From NCBI GenBank assembly GCA_963842295.1, contig CAWJFY010000011.1:62001-126000 (forward strand): a stretch of DNA of 64,000 nt, written 5' to 3'. This document shows, piece by piece, positions 1 through 7,971 of this stretch. The notes beneath the pieces are model-generated. The model made no database searches. It saw nothing but the letters and a program-made list of their open reading frames with translations, and was not told the origin of the DNA. This stretch comes from JAJNBA01 sp963842295 (GTDB taxonomy: Bacteria > Actinomycetota > UBA4738 > HRBIN12). The stretch's first letter is position 1. Every line of letters begins with the position of its first letter. A program made the position numbers and the translations under genes.

Positions 1-1
1 C

Positions 2-400
2 GCTCGCTTCTCCACGCCCAGCGTGGCGGGGGCCGCCGGTTTCGGCGTCGGAGCCGCGTGTCTCGCCGTCTTGATCGAGGTGCTCGAACGGAGGATCGTC
101 GGTCGCCGTCAGCCCATCACTCACACCTCTGATGTGACGCTCGACGATGCCATGCGGTCGTCGTCGCTGCACGTGCTGGCGGGGGCCGGGATCGCCGTGC
201 TGATCTTCGTCGCGAGCCTGATGGTCGCGATCTCGGTCGCCACGGTCGCGTCGGAGGCGGTGTCCACGGCGGTCGGCATCGCGTTCATCCTGCTCGTTCT
301 GCCCACATCGCTCTTCTTCTGGGTCCATCTCGCCAGGCCCAACGGTTTCAGGGTTCGACGGGACGAACGGCTCGGCGCGAGGCGAGAGGTCTCCGGATGA
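2..400 (+). CDS. Membrane protein, 5' end outside window (partial)
   Basis: The frame is open to the first bases of the window, so the true start lies upstream and only the C-terminal part is seen. There is a hydrophobic stretch near the beginning and two long transmembrane segments in the middle and second half, followed by a short basic tail (FRVRRDERLGARREVSG). The stop overlaps the GntR-family gene at 397 by four bases (ATGA), so the two are almost certainly one translationally coupled unit. Small membrane proteins next to YtrA-type GntR regulators are common, but I do not recognise this family. A GTG at 23 could be an internal start. Confidence 0.6.
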   Translation, partial: ARFSTPSVAGAAGFGVGAACLAVLIEVLERRIVGRRQPITHTSDVTLDDAMRSSSLHVLAGAGIAVLIFVASLMVAISVATVASEAVSTAVGIAFILLVLPTSLFFWVHLARPNGFRVRRDERLGARREVSG

Positions 401-792
401 TCCTCCATGTTGATCCCGGGACGGCCGTGCCGCCGTACGAGCAGATCCGTTCCCAAGTGGCGACCATGGTCACCACCGGCGTTCTCCCGGTCGGCTCCCG
501 CCTCCCCACGATCCGTCAGCTGTCGAAAGACCTCGGCCTCGCCGGCGGCACGGTGGCGAGGGCCTATCGGGAACTCGAATCGGAGGGGCTCATCGCCACT
601 CGTGGGCGACATGGATCCTACGTGGCCGAAGTGGACGGCAAGGCACGACGAGGCGTCCCGGTCGAGGCCGTGGCGGACGCAGCGCAAGCGTTCGCGGCAC
701 GGGTCCGTCAGCTGGGCGCCGACCCGAAGCGCGCGCTCGAGCTCGCCCGGGAGGCGTTCGAGTCTCTCGGCGCGGGTACCGACCTCGGCTGA
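397..792 (+). CDS. GntR-family transcriptional regulator, YtrA-like short form
   Basis: A 131-residue protein with an N-terminal winged helix-turn-helix of the GntR type. The signature PPYEQIRSQV, then LPVGSRLPTIRQLSKDLGL, then GTVARAYRELESEGLI and RGRHGSYV is textbook for the family. The tail is only about 50 residues and helical, with no room for an FCD or UTRA effector domain or an aminotransferase domain; this matches the YtrA subfamily, which usually regulates adjacent membrane or ABC transporter genes. It overlaps the upstream membrane-protein gene by ATGA. The ligand and the regulated genes are unknown, but the membrane partner at 2-400 is the obvious candidate. Confidence 0.88.
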   Translation: MILHVDPGTAVPPYEQIRSQVATMVTTGVLPVGSRLPTIRQLSKDLGLAGGTVARAYRELESEGLIATRGRHGSYVAEVDGKARRGVPVEAVADAAQAFAARVRQLGADPKRALELAREAFESLGAGTDLG

Positions 793-818
793 GCATCGAC
801 CGCAGTTAGCATCGGGAC

Positions 819-1175
819 ATGGATGCCACCACGATCGCCGAGAGCTTCTCGCGTCATCGCTTCGTGGAGACGTATCCATCGATGCTCGACGACCTCGAAT
901 GGACGCAGGTCGGGGGGACGCATGTGCGCGGGAAGGACGAGGTCGTCGCCCTGTGCGAGGAGTCGGCGAAGTATCTGGCCGGCGTGCGAACGACGTTCCA
1001 CCGGTTCAAGCTGATCGAGGCCGGCGACTGCGTCGTGATCGACAGTCGAGCCGAGTACGTCGACGACGGTGGATCTTCGACGGTCGCCTCCTGCGACATC
1101 TACGACTTCGACAGCGGGAAGCTCGCCGCGATCACCTCCTACACGGTCGAGCTCCGGTCAGAGTCGACCGGCTAG
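819..1175 (+). CDS. SnoaL-like / NTF2-fold protein
   Basis: A 118-residue protein with the size and pattern of the SnoaL-like branch of the NTF2 superfamily. It has an N-terminal helix (FSRHRFVETYPSML), a central segment with VRGKDEVVALCEE, and a beta-rich C-terminal half ending in a typical FDSGKLAAITSYTVE strand. Members form a cone-shaped pocket and serve as small isomerases, hydrolases or ligand-binding proteins; the substrate cannot be read from sequence. It begins 26 bases after the GntR stop, so it may be read with that unit. A second SnoaL-like gene lies at 35407-35790 on the other strand. Confidence 0.72.
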   Translation: MDATTIAESFSRHRFVETYPSMLDDLEWTQVGGTHVRGKDEVVALCEESAKYLAGVRTTFHRFKLIEAGDCVVIDSRAEYVDDGGSSTVASCDIYDFDSGKLAAITSYTVELRSESTG

Positions 1176-1291
1176 CGCAGTCGATCATCGCCTGCGTTCA
1201 CCTTCGTCATCGACGTTCCTCCTCACTCATCACGGTGCGGGCCGGGCAGGTCGCGGCAACCTCCGTAATGTTGGGGAGCAGGAGGTGCTTC

Positions 1292-1843
1292 ATGGCGAAG
1301 CTGATCTACACGGCGATCATGTCGCTCGACGGTTATGTGGCGGACGAGGACGGCAACTTCGATTGGGCCGAGCCGGACGAGGACGTGCACAGCCTCGTCA
1401 ACGACCTCGAAAGACCGATCGGCACCTATCTCTACGGACGCAGGCTCTACGACGTGATGGTCGCGTGGGAGACCATCGACGACGAGCAGCCGTTCATCAA
1501 GGACTACGCGCAGATCTGGCGCGCCGCCGACAAGGTCGTGTACTCCCGGACTCTGGAAGAGGTCTCGAGCGCGAGAACTCGGATCGAGCGGAACTTCGAC
1601 CCCGACGTGATCCGCCGGATGAAGGCGGAGATGGAACGCGACATCGGCGTGGGCGGACCCGAGCTCGCCGGGCAGGCGATCCGGGCGGGGTTGGTCGACG
1701 AGATCCAGCTGTTCCTGTCGCCCGTTGTGGTGGGCGGGGGCACACGTGCCCTCCCGGACAACGTCCGCGTCGAGCTCGAACTCCTGGATGAGCGCCGATT
1801 CGACAACGGCGTGGTGTATCTCCGCTTCCGCACGAAGGCATGA
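1292..1843 (+). CDS. Dihydrofolate reductase-family protein (RibD C-terminal fold)
   Basis: A 183-residue protein of the DHFR/RibD C-terminal superfamily common in actinobacteria. Diagnostic blocks are the N-terminal IMSLDGYVAD, the GRRLYDVM segment, and the C-terminal VGGPELAGQAIRAGLVDEIQLFLSPVVVGGG nucleotide-binding loop. Members reduce pteridine- or flavin-like substrates with NADPH, but most short stand-alone copies have no assigned substrate. The frame stays open upstream to 407, but that part is a shadow of the GntR and SnoaL genes. The ATG at 1292 follows a good ribosome site (GGAGCAGGAGG) and starts the family's N-terminal strand. It converges on the oxidoreductase at 1853. Confidence 0.85.
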   Translation: MAKLIYTAIMSLDGYVADEDGNFDWAEPDEDVHSLVNDLERPIGTYLYGRRLYDVMVAWETIDDEQPFIKDYAQIWRAADKVVYSRTLEEVSSARTRIERNFDPDVIRRMKAEMERDIGVGGPELAGQAIRAGLVDEIQLFLSPVVVGGGTRALPDNVRVELELLDERRFDNGVVYLRFRTKA

Positions 1844-1852
1844 AAGGCACCC

Positions 1853-2860
1853 TCAGACGGTGATGACGACCTTCCCCCGCGCCTGCCCCGATTCCAGATA
1901 GCGGATCGCCTCGGGAACCTCGCTCAGCGAGAATGTCCTGTCGATGACCGGCGTGATCTTCCCGGCTTCGATGAGCTCCTTCAGAACGACCAGGCGGTCT
2001 CCTGGATCCTTGGTGCCGCGGAACGGGTGCAGCTGGCTCACGAATGGCGCGATCACCATCAGCTTCGCGAATCGACCCAGGCTCCCGAACCACCGATGCC
2101 TCGAGGCTCCGTACTGATCGAACCCGCTGAGGACATAGGTCCCGTCCGGAGTGACTGCACGCTTGGACTCCGACCACGGATGGTTCCCCGCGATGTCGAG
2201 GACGAAGTCGTATCGGTCGTCGCGCCGGGTGAAGTCCTCCTTCGTGTAGTCGAGGACCTCGTCCGCGCCGATCGACCGGAGCATGTCGAGCTTCCCGGGG
2301 GCATCCACGCCGGTCACGTGTGCTCCGTACGCCTTGGCGAGCTGCACCGCGAAGCTCCCCACGGCCCCACCCGCGCCGTTGATCAGGACACGCTGTCCCG
2401 CTTGGGTCCGTCCCTCGTCTCGCACATGCTGCACGGCGAGCGATCCGGACGTCGGCACGGCCGCGGACTGGTCGAACGTGAGCCTGACCGGCTTCGGCTG
2501 GAGCAATGCTTCAGGCACGGCCGCGAACTCGGCGAAGGCGTCGCCGTTGCGCCACAGGTTCGCGCGAAGGGTCTGCCCGAAGACCTCGTCGCCCGGCCGG
2601 AACCGCGTCACGTTCCTGCCGACGGACTCGACGACGCCGGCCAGATCCGTGCCCGGCACGCGGTGTTTCGGTCTCCGCACACCGGAGCCCATGAACCGGA
2701 GCACGAGGGGCACTCCTCTCATGGCATGCCAGACGTCCGCATGAACCGACGACGCGCGGACCCGGACGAGCACCTCGTCATCCTTGGCGGTCGGCCTGTC
2801 GATCTCTCGGAGCTCGAGGACGTCGGTCGAGCCGTAGCGGTCCTGGACGATGGCCTTCAT
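1853..2860 (-). CDS. NAD(P)-dependent alcohol dehydrogenase / quinone oxidoreductase (MDR family)
   Basis: A 335-residue medium-chain dehydrogenase/reductase. The GroES-like N-terminal domain contains VPGTDLAGVVESVG and FRPGDEVFG. The Rossmann domain has the glycine motif NGAGGAVGSFAVQLAKAYGA, then GADEVLDYTKEDF. The C-terminus carries SGQARGKVVITV. It lacks the catalytic and structural zinc cysteine clusters of true alcohol dehydrogenases, so it fits the zinc-independent quinone oxidoreductase/zeta-crystallin branch, which reduces quinones or enones with NADPH. It is probably cytoplasmic. It lies 24 bases downstream of the methyltransferase at 2885 on the same strand and may share its transcript. 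Confidence 0.85.
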   Translation of the reverse strand: MKAIVQDRYGSTDVLELREIDRPTAKDDEVLVRVRASSVHADVWHAMRGVPLVLRFMGSGVRRPKHRVPGTDLAGVVESVGRNVTRFRPGDEVFGQTLRANLWRNGDAFAEFAAVPEALLQPKPVRLTFDQSAAVPTSGSLAVQHVRDEGRTQAGQRVLINGAGGAVGSFAVQLAKAYGAHVTGVDAPGKLDMLRSIGADEVLDYTKEDFTRRDDRYDFVLDIAGNHPWSESKRAVTPDGTYVLSGFDQYGASRHRWFGSLGRFAKLMVIAPFVSQLHPFRGTKDPGDRLVVLKELIEAGKITPVIDRTFSLSEVPEAIRYLESGQARGKVVITV

Positions 2861-2884
2861 CGCGTTCCCACGATCCTCATCACC

Positions 2885-3625
2885 CTAGTCCGCTACCCTC
2901 TCCCAGACCGAGACGTGCTTGCCGCTCTCGCTCGTGAACGGCTCCCTCTTCCAGTCGCCCCAACGCTCGCGCAGTTTCATCCCGGCAAGCTGTGCCATCA
3001 GATCGAGCTCGGAGGGCCACACGTACCGGAAGGGCAACGAGAAGTGGTCGACCCTTCCATCGCCGATCCAAAAGTGATGTGAGGTGAGCCCTTGCGCCGC
3101 GACGTCGTACTCGTCGAACCCCCACCTGGTCTCGCTCACGTGGAACGCGCGGACGGTCTCGCCGGGCGGGAGCCGCCGGAGCTCGGGAACGCCCACCTCG
3201 ATGACGAAGCAGCCGCCGGGCTGGAGGTGCGCCGCCACGTTGCGGAAGCACGCGACCTGCGCCTCCTGCGTGGTCAGATTCCCGATCGTGTTGAAGACCA
3301 GGTAGGCGAGGGAGAACGATCCATCCACCGAGGTCGTCGCGAAATCCCCGATCGTCACGCCGATGTCTTCGCCTCCCGGCTTCGCGCGCAATCTCGCGAC
3401 CATCGCCTTCGACAGGTCGATCCCGTGCACCTGCACGCCGCGCTGCGCGAGGGGTAGCGCGACCCGCCCGGTCCCGATCCCGAGCTCGAGCGCACGTCCG
3501 CTCCCGGCGATCTCGGCGAGGAAGTCGACGACCGGCTCCAAGACCGCCGGGTCGAACATCTCGGCGGAGTCGTCGTCGTAGCTCGCAGCGATCGGTTCGT
3601 CGAAATAGCCGTCGTCTTGCTGCAC
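2885..3625 (-). CDS. Class I SAM-dependent methyltransferase
   Basis: A 246-residue protein starting at GTG. The SAM-binding motif I is ALELGIGTGRVALPLAQRG, the acidic motif is VHGIDLSKAM, and motif II is around IGDFATTSVDGSFSLAYLVFNT. Motif III is LQPGGCFVIEVG. This is the classic seven-strand methyltransferase fold. The substrate is not predictable; the C-terminal half, with FRYVWPSELDLMAQLAGM, resembles the small-molecule methyltransferases of the UbiE/Tam type. It is transcribed away from the YdeI-like gene at 3725, and about 100 bases of divergent intergenic DNA separate them. Confidence 0.85.
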   Translation of the reverse strand: MQQDDGYFDEPIAASYDDDSAEMFDPAVLEPVVDFLAEIAGSGRALELGIGTGRVALPLAQRGVQVHGIDLSKAMVARLRAKPGGEDIGVTIGDFATTSVDGSFSLAYLVFNTIGNLTTQEAQVACFRNVAAHLQPGGCFVIEVGVPELRRLPPGETVRAFHVSETRWGFDEYDVAAQGLTSHHFWIGDGRVDHFSLPFRYVWPSELDLMAQLAGMKLRERWGDWKREPFTSESGKHVSVWERVAD

Positions 3626-3724
3626 GGCCCGAACCTACCGCAGTCGGTGACACGATTCGCTCGGATCGAGATAGGGGCCACGCCCGCCTCCCGGGGCCCT
3701 TCGCCATTTGCCTAGGGTGTCGAC

Positions 3725-4090
3725 ATGAAGATGACCGGACAACCGCTCCACTTCGCGACCGCAGAGGGATGGCGTGCCTGGCTGGAGGAGCACCACACCA
3801 CCCACGGCGACGTCTGGCTGGCGATCTACAAGAAGCACTCGGGAACTCCCTCCGTCACGGTGGATCAGGCGGTCGAGGAGGCGCTCTGCTTCGGGTGGAT
3901 CGACAGCAGCATGCAGCCGATCGACGAGGAGCGCTACGCGCTCCGCTTCACACCCCGGCGGAAGGGGAGCAACTGGTCCGAGCGCAACAAGGAGCGGGTC
4001 GCGAGGTTGGTCGAGGAAGGACGGATGACCGAGGCCGGCGTCGCCACGATCGAGGAGGCGAAGCAGAACGGGCGTTGGGAGAACGATTGA
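3725..4090 (+). CDS. YdeI/OmpD-associated-like protein, short form
   Basis: A 121-residue protein matching the N-terminal half of the YdeI family: WLEEHHTTHGDVWLAIYKK, then a VDQAVEEALCFGWIDS block, then RFTPRRKGSNWSERN. Typical members are about 190 residues, and the homologue at 40106-40678 is 190. The C-terminal YdeI region is therefore missing here and the gene ends after EAKQNGRWEND, a natural break point in the family. No catalytic role is established; the family name comes from bacteriocin and antimicrobial-peptide tolerance in enterobacteria. Its TGA overlaps a TTG that starts the LtrA gene, so the two look coupled. Confidence 0.8.
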   Translation: MKMTGQPLHFATAEGWRAWLEEHHTTHGDVWLAIYKKHSGTPSVTVDQAVEEALCFGWIDSSMQPIDEERYALRFTPRRKGSNWSERNKERVARLVEEGRMTEAGVATIEEAKQNGRWEND

Positions 4091-5298
4091 GCAGCCCGTC
4101 CACCTTCCGACGTCTGTGGCAGCGCCCAGCCCGGTTCGAGGATCGGCCGAGCGATCGACGCGTGACCTTCCTCGAGCTCTTCTTCGACCTCGTCTTCGTG
4201 GTGGTCATCTCCCAGCTCGCCCATCGGCTCGCCGAGCATCCGTCTTGGCCGGGGGTGGGGTGGTTCGTCTTCCTCTTCTACGCGGTCTGGCACTCCTGGA
4301 GCAACGGGACGCTCTACCACGACATGCACGGTACGAACGACGTGAGCGCCCGTGTGTTCACGTTCGCCCAGATGCTGGCGGTGGCTGTGATGGCCGCGTT
4401 CATCGCGGACGTTCCAGGCGAGGGCTCGGCGGGGTTCGCGCTCGGATATGCGGCGAACAGCCTGGTGCTCGTGATCCTGTGGTTCCGCACCGGTCTCCAC
4501 GATCCTTCCCACCGCGCGGCTTCGGTCCCGTACTCGCTCGCGTACCTGGTCGCCGCGGTCCTGTTCGGCGTGAGCGCAACGGTCGAAGAACCGGAGCGGT
4601 ACTGGCTCTGGGCGATCGGCCTCGCGGTTCATGTGTTGGGCATCGTCGTCGCGTTCCGTCGGTGGAGGCCCCCGGCGACCCAGGGCGGTGACGCCGTGAT
4701 CGCGACGACTCCCTCGTTCATCGAGCGGATGGGTCTGTTCGTCATCATCGTCCTCGGGGAGGTGATCGTCGGTGCAGTCGACGGGATGGCGGAGGTCGCG
4801 CCCCTCGAGTCGGGCGAGATCGTGATCGGCCTGCTGGGCGTCCTCGTCGCGATCGGTCTGTGGTGGATCTACTTCGATCTCATCTCGTCTCGAGCGCCGG
4901 TCTCGAACAGGACCCAACTGTGGCTCTACCTCCACCTCCCCTTCGTGATCGCGATCGCGGCGGGGGGAGCCGGCGTCCTCAACACCGTGGGGCAGGCCGA
5001 CAACAACGCCCTCCCGGATGCGGTGAGATGGCTCCTGGTGGGCTCTCTGGCGGTCGCGATGGTCTCGGTCGCCGCGATCTCGCGGACGCTCGAGATCCGG
5101 CGACGCTACGCGCGGGTCTATCGCCCGGCCGAGGCCGCTCTCGGCGTGAGCGCGCTCCTCTGCCTGGCCGTCGGCCTGACGGCGTGGGGAGCGAAGGGAA
5201 GCCTGACGGCCATGGTCGTGTTACTCGCGGCCCCGGTGGCGACGGGATTGGTCGTGTGGTTGAAGCGCACGGATCCCGAGACGATCGAGTTCGACTGA
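4087..5298 (+). CDS. LtrA-family membrane protein (low temperature requirement A)
   Basis: A membrane protein of about 403 residues in the LtrA family. Near the N-terminus it has the family signature RRVTFLELFFDLVFVVVISQLAHRL (in two parts), and later FVIIVLGEVIVGAV and LWWIYFDLIS. It is predicted to be polytopic, with roughly ten or more hydrophobic segments along its length. The family is named after a Listeria gene needed for growth at low temperature; no biochemical activity is established. I chose TTG 4087, which overlaps the preceding stop as TTGA and follows a GGGAG sequence. The frame is open further upstream, but only as a shadow of the YdeI-like gene. A paralogue lies at 10490-11743. 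Confidence 0.85.
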   Translation: MSSPSTFRRLWQRPARFEDRPSDRRVTFLELFFDLVFVVVISQLAHRLAEHPSWPGVGWFVFLFYAVWHSWSNGTLYHDMHGTNDVSARVFTFAQMLAVAVMAAFIADVPGEGSAGFALGYAANSLVLVILWFRTGLHDPSHRAASVPYSLAYLVAAVLFGVSATVEEPERYWLWAIGLAVHVLGIVVAFRRWRPPATQGGDAVIATTPSFIERMGLFVIIVLGEVIVGAVDGMAEVAPLESGEIVIGLLGVLVAIGLWWIYFDLISSRAPVSNRTQLWLYLHLPFVIAIAAGGAGVLNTVGQADNNALPDAVRWLLVGSLAVAMVSVAAISRTLEIRRRYARVYRPAEAALGVSALLCLAVGLTAWGAKGSLTAMVVLLAAPVATGLVVWLKRTDPETIEFD

Positions 5299-5372
5299 TC
5301 CCGAGCCGACGGCTTCGCGCCGGCCGGCCTGCGAGGAGGCAAGCGAGGTTCCTAGCCCCACTGGAGGATCCT

Positions 5373-6254
5373 TCAGTCGTCGAGGAGCGAGGCGGGCAAA
5401 CGCTGATGCCGGTCGCCCACGGCCTCGTTCCAGCGCGCCGGGCCGGCGCCTTCCAGCTGCTGGGGCACCGACGCCACGGTGAAGTCGCCCGGATCGATCG
5501 ATCGCAGCTCATCGGGAACGACGGGGAATGAGACCGTGGCGTCGCCCCGTACGCGAGGTGAGTAGGGGGCGACGATCGTCGCGCCCGTGCCGTTGCGAGA
5601 GGGATCGAGCATGACGCGCCCCTTGCGATCGGCCTTGCGGAACGCGGCCGTCACCAAGTCGGGCCGGCGGTCGGCGACGATCGCGGTGAGCCGCGTGGCA
5701 GCCTGCCGGAGCTGTTCGGGAGACACGTGCCGCACGATCGGGACCACGAGGTGGAGCCCCTTGCCGCCGGTGGTCTTGACCAGGGTGGTCAAGCCCACGT
5801 CGTCGAGGACCTCGAGCACCAGGAACGCGACGTCGACCGCGGCGGCGAACGCGTCTTCGGGCGGATCGATGTCCACGACGAGGAGGTCGGGGCGCTCGAG
5901 CCGGTCCCGGCGGACCGGCGCCGGATGGAACTCCAGCGCCGCCTGGTTCCCCAGCCACGCGAGCGTGGCGGCGTCGTTGCACACCGTGTACGCGACATCC
6001 CTCTTGGCGCTCGGCGCGGGTATCGACACGGTCCGGATCCACGTCGGTGCGTACTTCGGTGTGTCCTTCTGGAAATAGCGCTGGCCGTCCACGCCATCCG
6101 GCGCTCGCACCAACGTGAGCGGTCGATCGCGCAGCCACGGGAGCATGCGGCCGGCCACGGAGTCGAGGTAGTCCACGAACACTCGCTTGGTGATACCGAG
6201 CGAGGGCCAGAGAGCCTTGTCAGGGCGCGTGACCTCGACCTGTCTGCGAGCCAT
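5373..6254 (-). CDS. ligD: LigD-type polymerase/primase domain protein (NHEJ-like)
   Basis: A 293-residue stand-alone version of the archaeo-eukaryotic primase-like polymerase domain of bacterial LigD. It starts MARRQVEVTRPDKALWPSLG and has RPLTLVRAPDG and YFQKD. The metal-binding strand is LLVVDIDPPEDAF with two aspartates, and TTGGKGLHLVVPI forms the nucleotide pocket. Such enzymes add ribo- or deoxynucleotides at breaks during non-homologous end joining or, in stand-alone form, during base-excision repair. The ATG at 6254 overlaps the TGA of the upstream ligase (TGATG) and follows GAAGGAAAC. Together the two genes supply the polymerase and ligase activities that LigD fuses in one chain. 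No Ku gene is in the window. Confidence 0.9.
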   Translation of the reverse strand: MARRQVEVTRPDKALWPSLGITKRVFVDYLDSVAGRMLPWLRDRPLTLVRAPDGVDGQRYFQKDTPKYAPTWIRTVSIPAPSAKRDVAYTVCNDAATLAWLGNQAALEFHPAPVRRDRLERPDLLVVDIDPPEDAFAAAVDVAFLVLEVLDDVGLTTLVKTTGGKGLHLVVPIVRHVSPEQLRQAATRLTAIVADRRPDLVTAAFRKADRKGRVMLDPSRNGTGATIVAPYSPRVRGDATVSFPVVPDELRSIDPGDFTVASVPQQLEGAGPARWNEAVGDRHQRLPASLLDD

Positions 6255-7267
6255 CACGTTTCCTTCGCCCGCTCGCGGACGACCTGCTCGGGCCGTTTGT
6301 CGTCGCGGAGGCCGACGTAGCGAGGGTGTCGCAGCTTGCCGTCCGGGGTCCATTCGCTGAAGCCGACCTGTGCGACCAGCTCGGGTCGTACCCAGTGCAC
6401 GCCCTTCATCGACATGCCTTTCGTGTCGGCTACCGACGGAGCCGGCTGTTCGAGAGGGCCGAGACGGTCCCTCAGCATGGCGAGCTCGCGCTCACCGAAG
6501 CCGGTGCCCACCTTGCCGCCGAATCGCAGCTCGCCGCCTTCGTGGTAGCCGACCAGCAACGCCCCCAGCCCCGAACGCGCGCCCTGCGGGTCGGTCCACC
6601 CGAGCAGGACGAACTCCTGCTCGTTCACGCACTTGAACTTCAGCCAGTCGTTCGAGCGCCCGTGCCTGTAGGGAGCCGAGGCTCGTTTGGCGATGAGGCC
6701 CTCCCAGCCCTTCTCGCAAGCGGCGCGGAACGCGACCTCTCCCTCCTGGTCCAGGTGCTCGGAGAAACGGATCGGGTCCTCGAAGTCGATCGCGCGGTGA
6801 AGTACCGACTTCCTCGCAAGAAGAGGCAGCGAGGAGAGGTCGTAGCCGTCGAACCAGATCAGGTCGAACAGGTAGTAGAGGACCGGCACCGCCGCGACCA
6901 GCGTCGCACTCGGTCTCGAGTTCTGCATCCGCTCCTGCAGGCGTGCGAACGAGGTGGCGTTCCCCCGGAAGGCGACGATCTCGCCGTCCGCGATGAAGGG
7001 TGTGGTGTCGGACCGCCGGACGGCCTCGACCAGATCGGGATAGTGCGATGTGCGGTCCTTCTCGTTCCTCGTGATCAAGCGGACGGTCGAGCGCCGCCTC
7101 CACAGGAGCGAGCGCTGACCGTCGAGCTTCGCCTCGAACACCCACGCCGGGTCGGAGAAGGCGTGTTTGGCCAACGTGGCCAGCATCAGCGGTGTGAAGG
7201 CCGGCATGGCCCGGCGCCGGAGAAGGCGCCGATCGCTTGCGTCGAGTTCCTCGAGGATGGCGTGCAT
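6254..7267 (-). CDS. ATP-dependent DNA ligase, LigD/LigC ligase-domain type
   Basis: An approximately 337-residue nick-sealing ligase. The adenylation motif I is FEAKLDGQR, with the AMP-accepting lysine near residue 47. Motif III is YYLFDLIWFDG, motif IV is WEGLIAKR, and motif V is WLKFKC. The OB domain carries FGGKVGTGF and the C-terminal RHPRYVGLRDDK. This is the short LigD ligase-domain/LigC form without polymerase or nuclease modules. The frame is open to 8134, but upstream of 7276 it shadows the pgl gene. I chose ATG 7267, eight bases after the pgl stop; ATG 7207 (MPAFTPLML) is a possible later start. It is coupled to the polymerase gene by TGATG. Confidence 0.88.
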   Translation of the reverse strand: MHAILEELDASDRRLLRRRAMPAFTPLMLATLAKHAFSDPAWVFEAKLDGQRSLLWRRRSTVRLITRNEKDRTSHYPDLVEAVRRSDTTPFIADGEIVAFRGNATSFARLQERMQNSRPSATLVAAVPVLYYLFDLIWFDGYDLSSLPLLARKSVLHRAIDFEDPIRFSEHLDQEGEVAFRAACEKGWEGLIAKRASAPYRHGRSNDWLKFKCVNEQEFVLLGWTDPQGARSGLGALLVGYHEGGELRFGGKVGTGFGERELAMLRDRLGPLEQPAPSVADTKGMSMKGVHWVRPELVAQVGFSEWTPDGKLRHPRYVGLRDDKRPEQVVRERAKET

Positions 7268-7275
7268 GTGGTTGG

Positions 7276-7971
7276 CTACGAACTTCCCGCATCGTACGTC
7301 TCGCTCCGTCCATCCTCGATCAGAGTCTGATCCGTGACGACTGTTTGGTCCGGGACCGGAACGTGCGTGGCCGGGATCGACCGATCGCCTGCGATGAGCT
7401 TCCTCAGGGCGTCCCGCTTCTCGGATCCGGTCACCACCCAGATCACACGTTCCGCGCGAGAGAGCGCCGGGTAGGTGAGGGTCATCCTCCGGCGACCTTC
7501 GTAGGGACCGGTCACGGCGACGGCACGATCCCGGATGTCCAGGACGGGGTCGCCGGGCACGAGGGACGCCGTGTGTCCGTCGGCGCCCAGCCCGAGGTGC
7601 GCGACCTCGAACCGATCTGGGAGTGTCGCCGCGTAGCGTGCAGCCGCAGCCTCGAGGTCCTCGTCCTCCACGGGCATCCACCTGATCCCATCCAACGCTT
7701 CGGGAGGAAGCGCCTCGATCTGCAGGGACCGGTTCCTGTCCGGATGGTCGCGCGGCGCGACCCGCTCGTCCACCTGCCAGGTGTCGATGAGGCGCCACGG
7801 GAGGTCGAGCTCGGCCAGTCGCCGGAACATCGGCACCGGAGCTGCGCCCCCGCTGATCGCCCACGCGACCCGACGACCGTCCGAGATCGCCCGGCGGACC
7901 GCCTCGGCGATCAGATCGGCGGCGCGACGCCCCACCGATCTCGCGTCGGGATACACCTCGACATCGATCAT
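7276..7971 (-). CDS. pgl: 6-phosphogluconolactonase
   Basis: A 231-residue enzyme that hydrolyses 6-phosphogluconolactone to 6-phosphogluconate, the second step of the oxidative pentose-phosphate pathway. It belongs to the glucosamine-6-phosphate isomerase/6-phosphogluconolactonase (DevB/SOL) family. Motifs are AWAISGGAAPVPMFRRLA, then TWQVDERVAPRDHPDRN, then the signature HLGLGADGHTASLVPG. The near C-terminal VTGSEKRDALRKLIAG is also typical. The ATG at 7971 overlaps the gnd stop (TGATG), so translation is probably coupled. With gnd upstream and zwf divergent, all three oxidative-branch genes lie within 3.2 kb. Confidence 0.92.
   Translation of the reverse strand: MIDVEVYPDARSVGRRAADLIAEAVRRAISDGRRVAWAISGGAAPVPMFRRLAELDLPWRLIDTWQVDERVAPRDHPDRNRSLQIEALPPEALDGIRWMPVEDEDLEAAAARYAATLPDRFEVAHLGLGADGHTASLVPGDPVLDIRDRAVAVTGPYEGRRRMTLTYPALSRAERVIWVVTGSEKRDALRKLIAGDRSIPATHVPVPDQTVVTDQTLIEDGRSETYDAGSS

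Noticed and set aside
407..1291. Long plus-strand frame leading into the DHFR-like gene
   Set aside because: It runs through the GntR and SnoaL-like genes in another frame, is Arg/Ser-rich and has no ribosome site; ATG 1292 with GGAGG is the real start.
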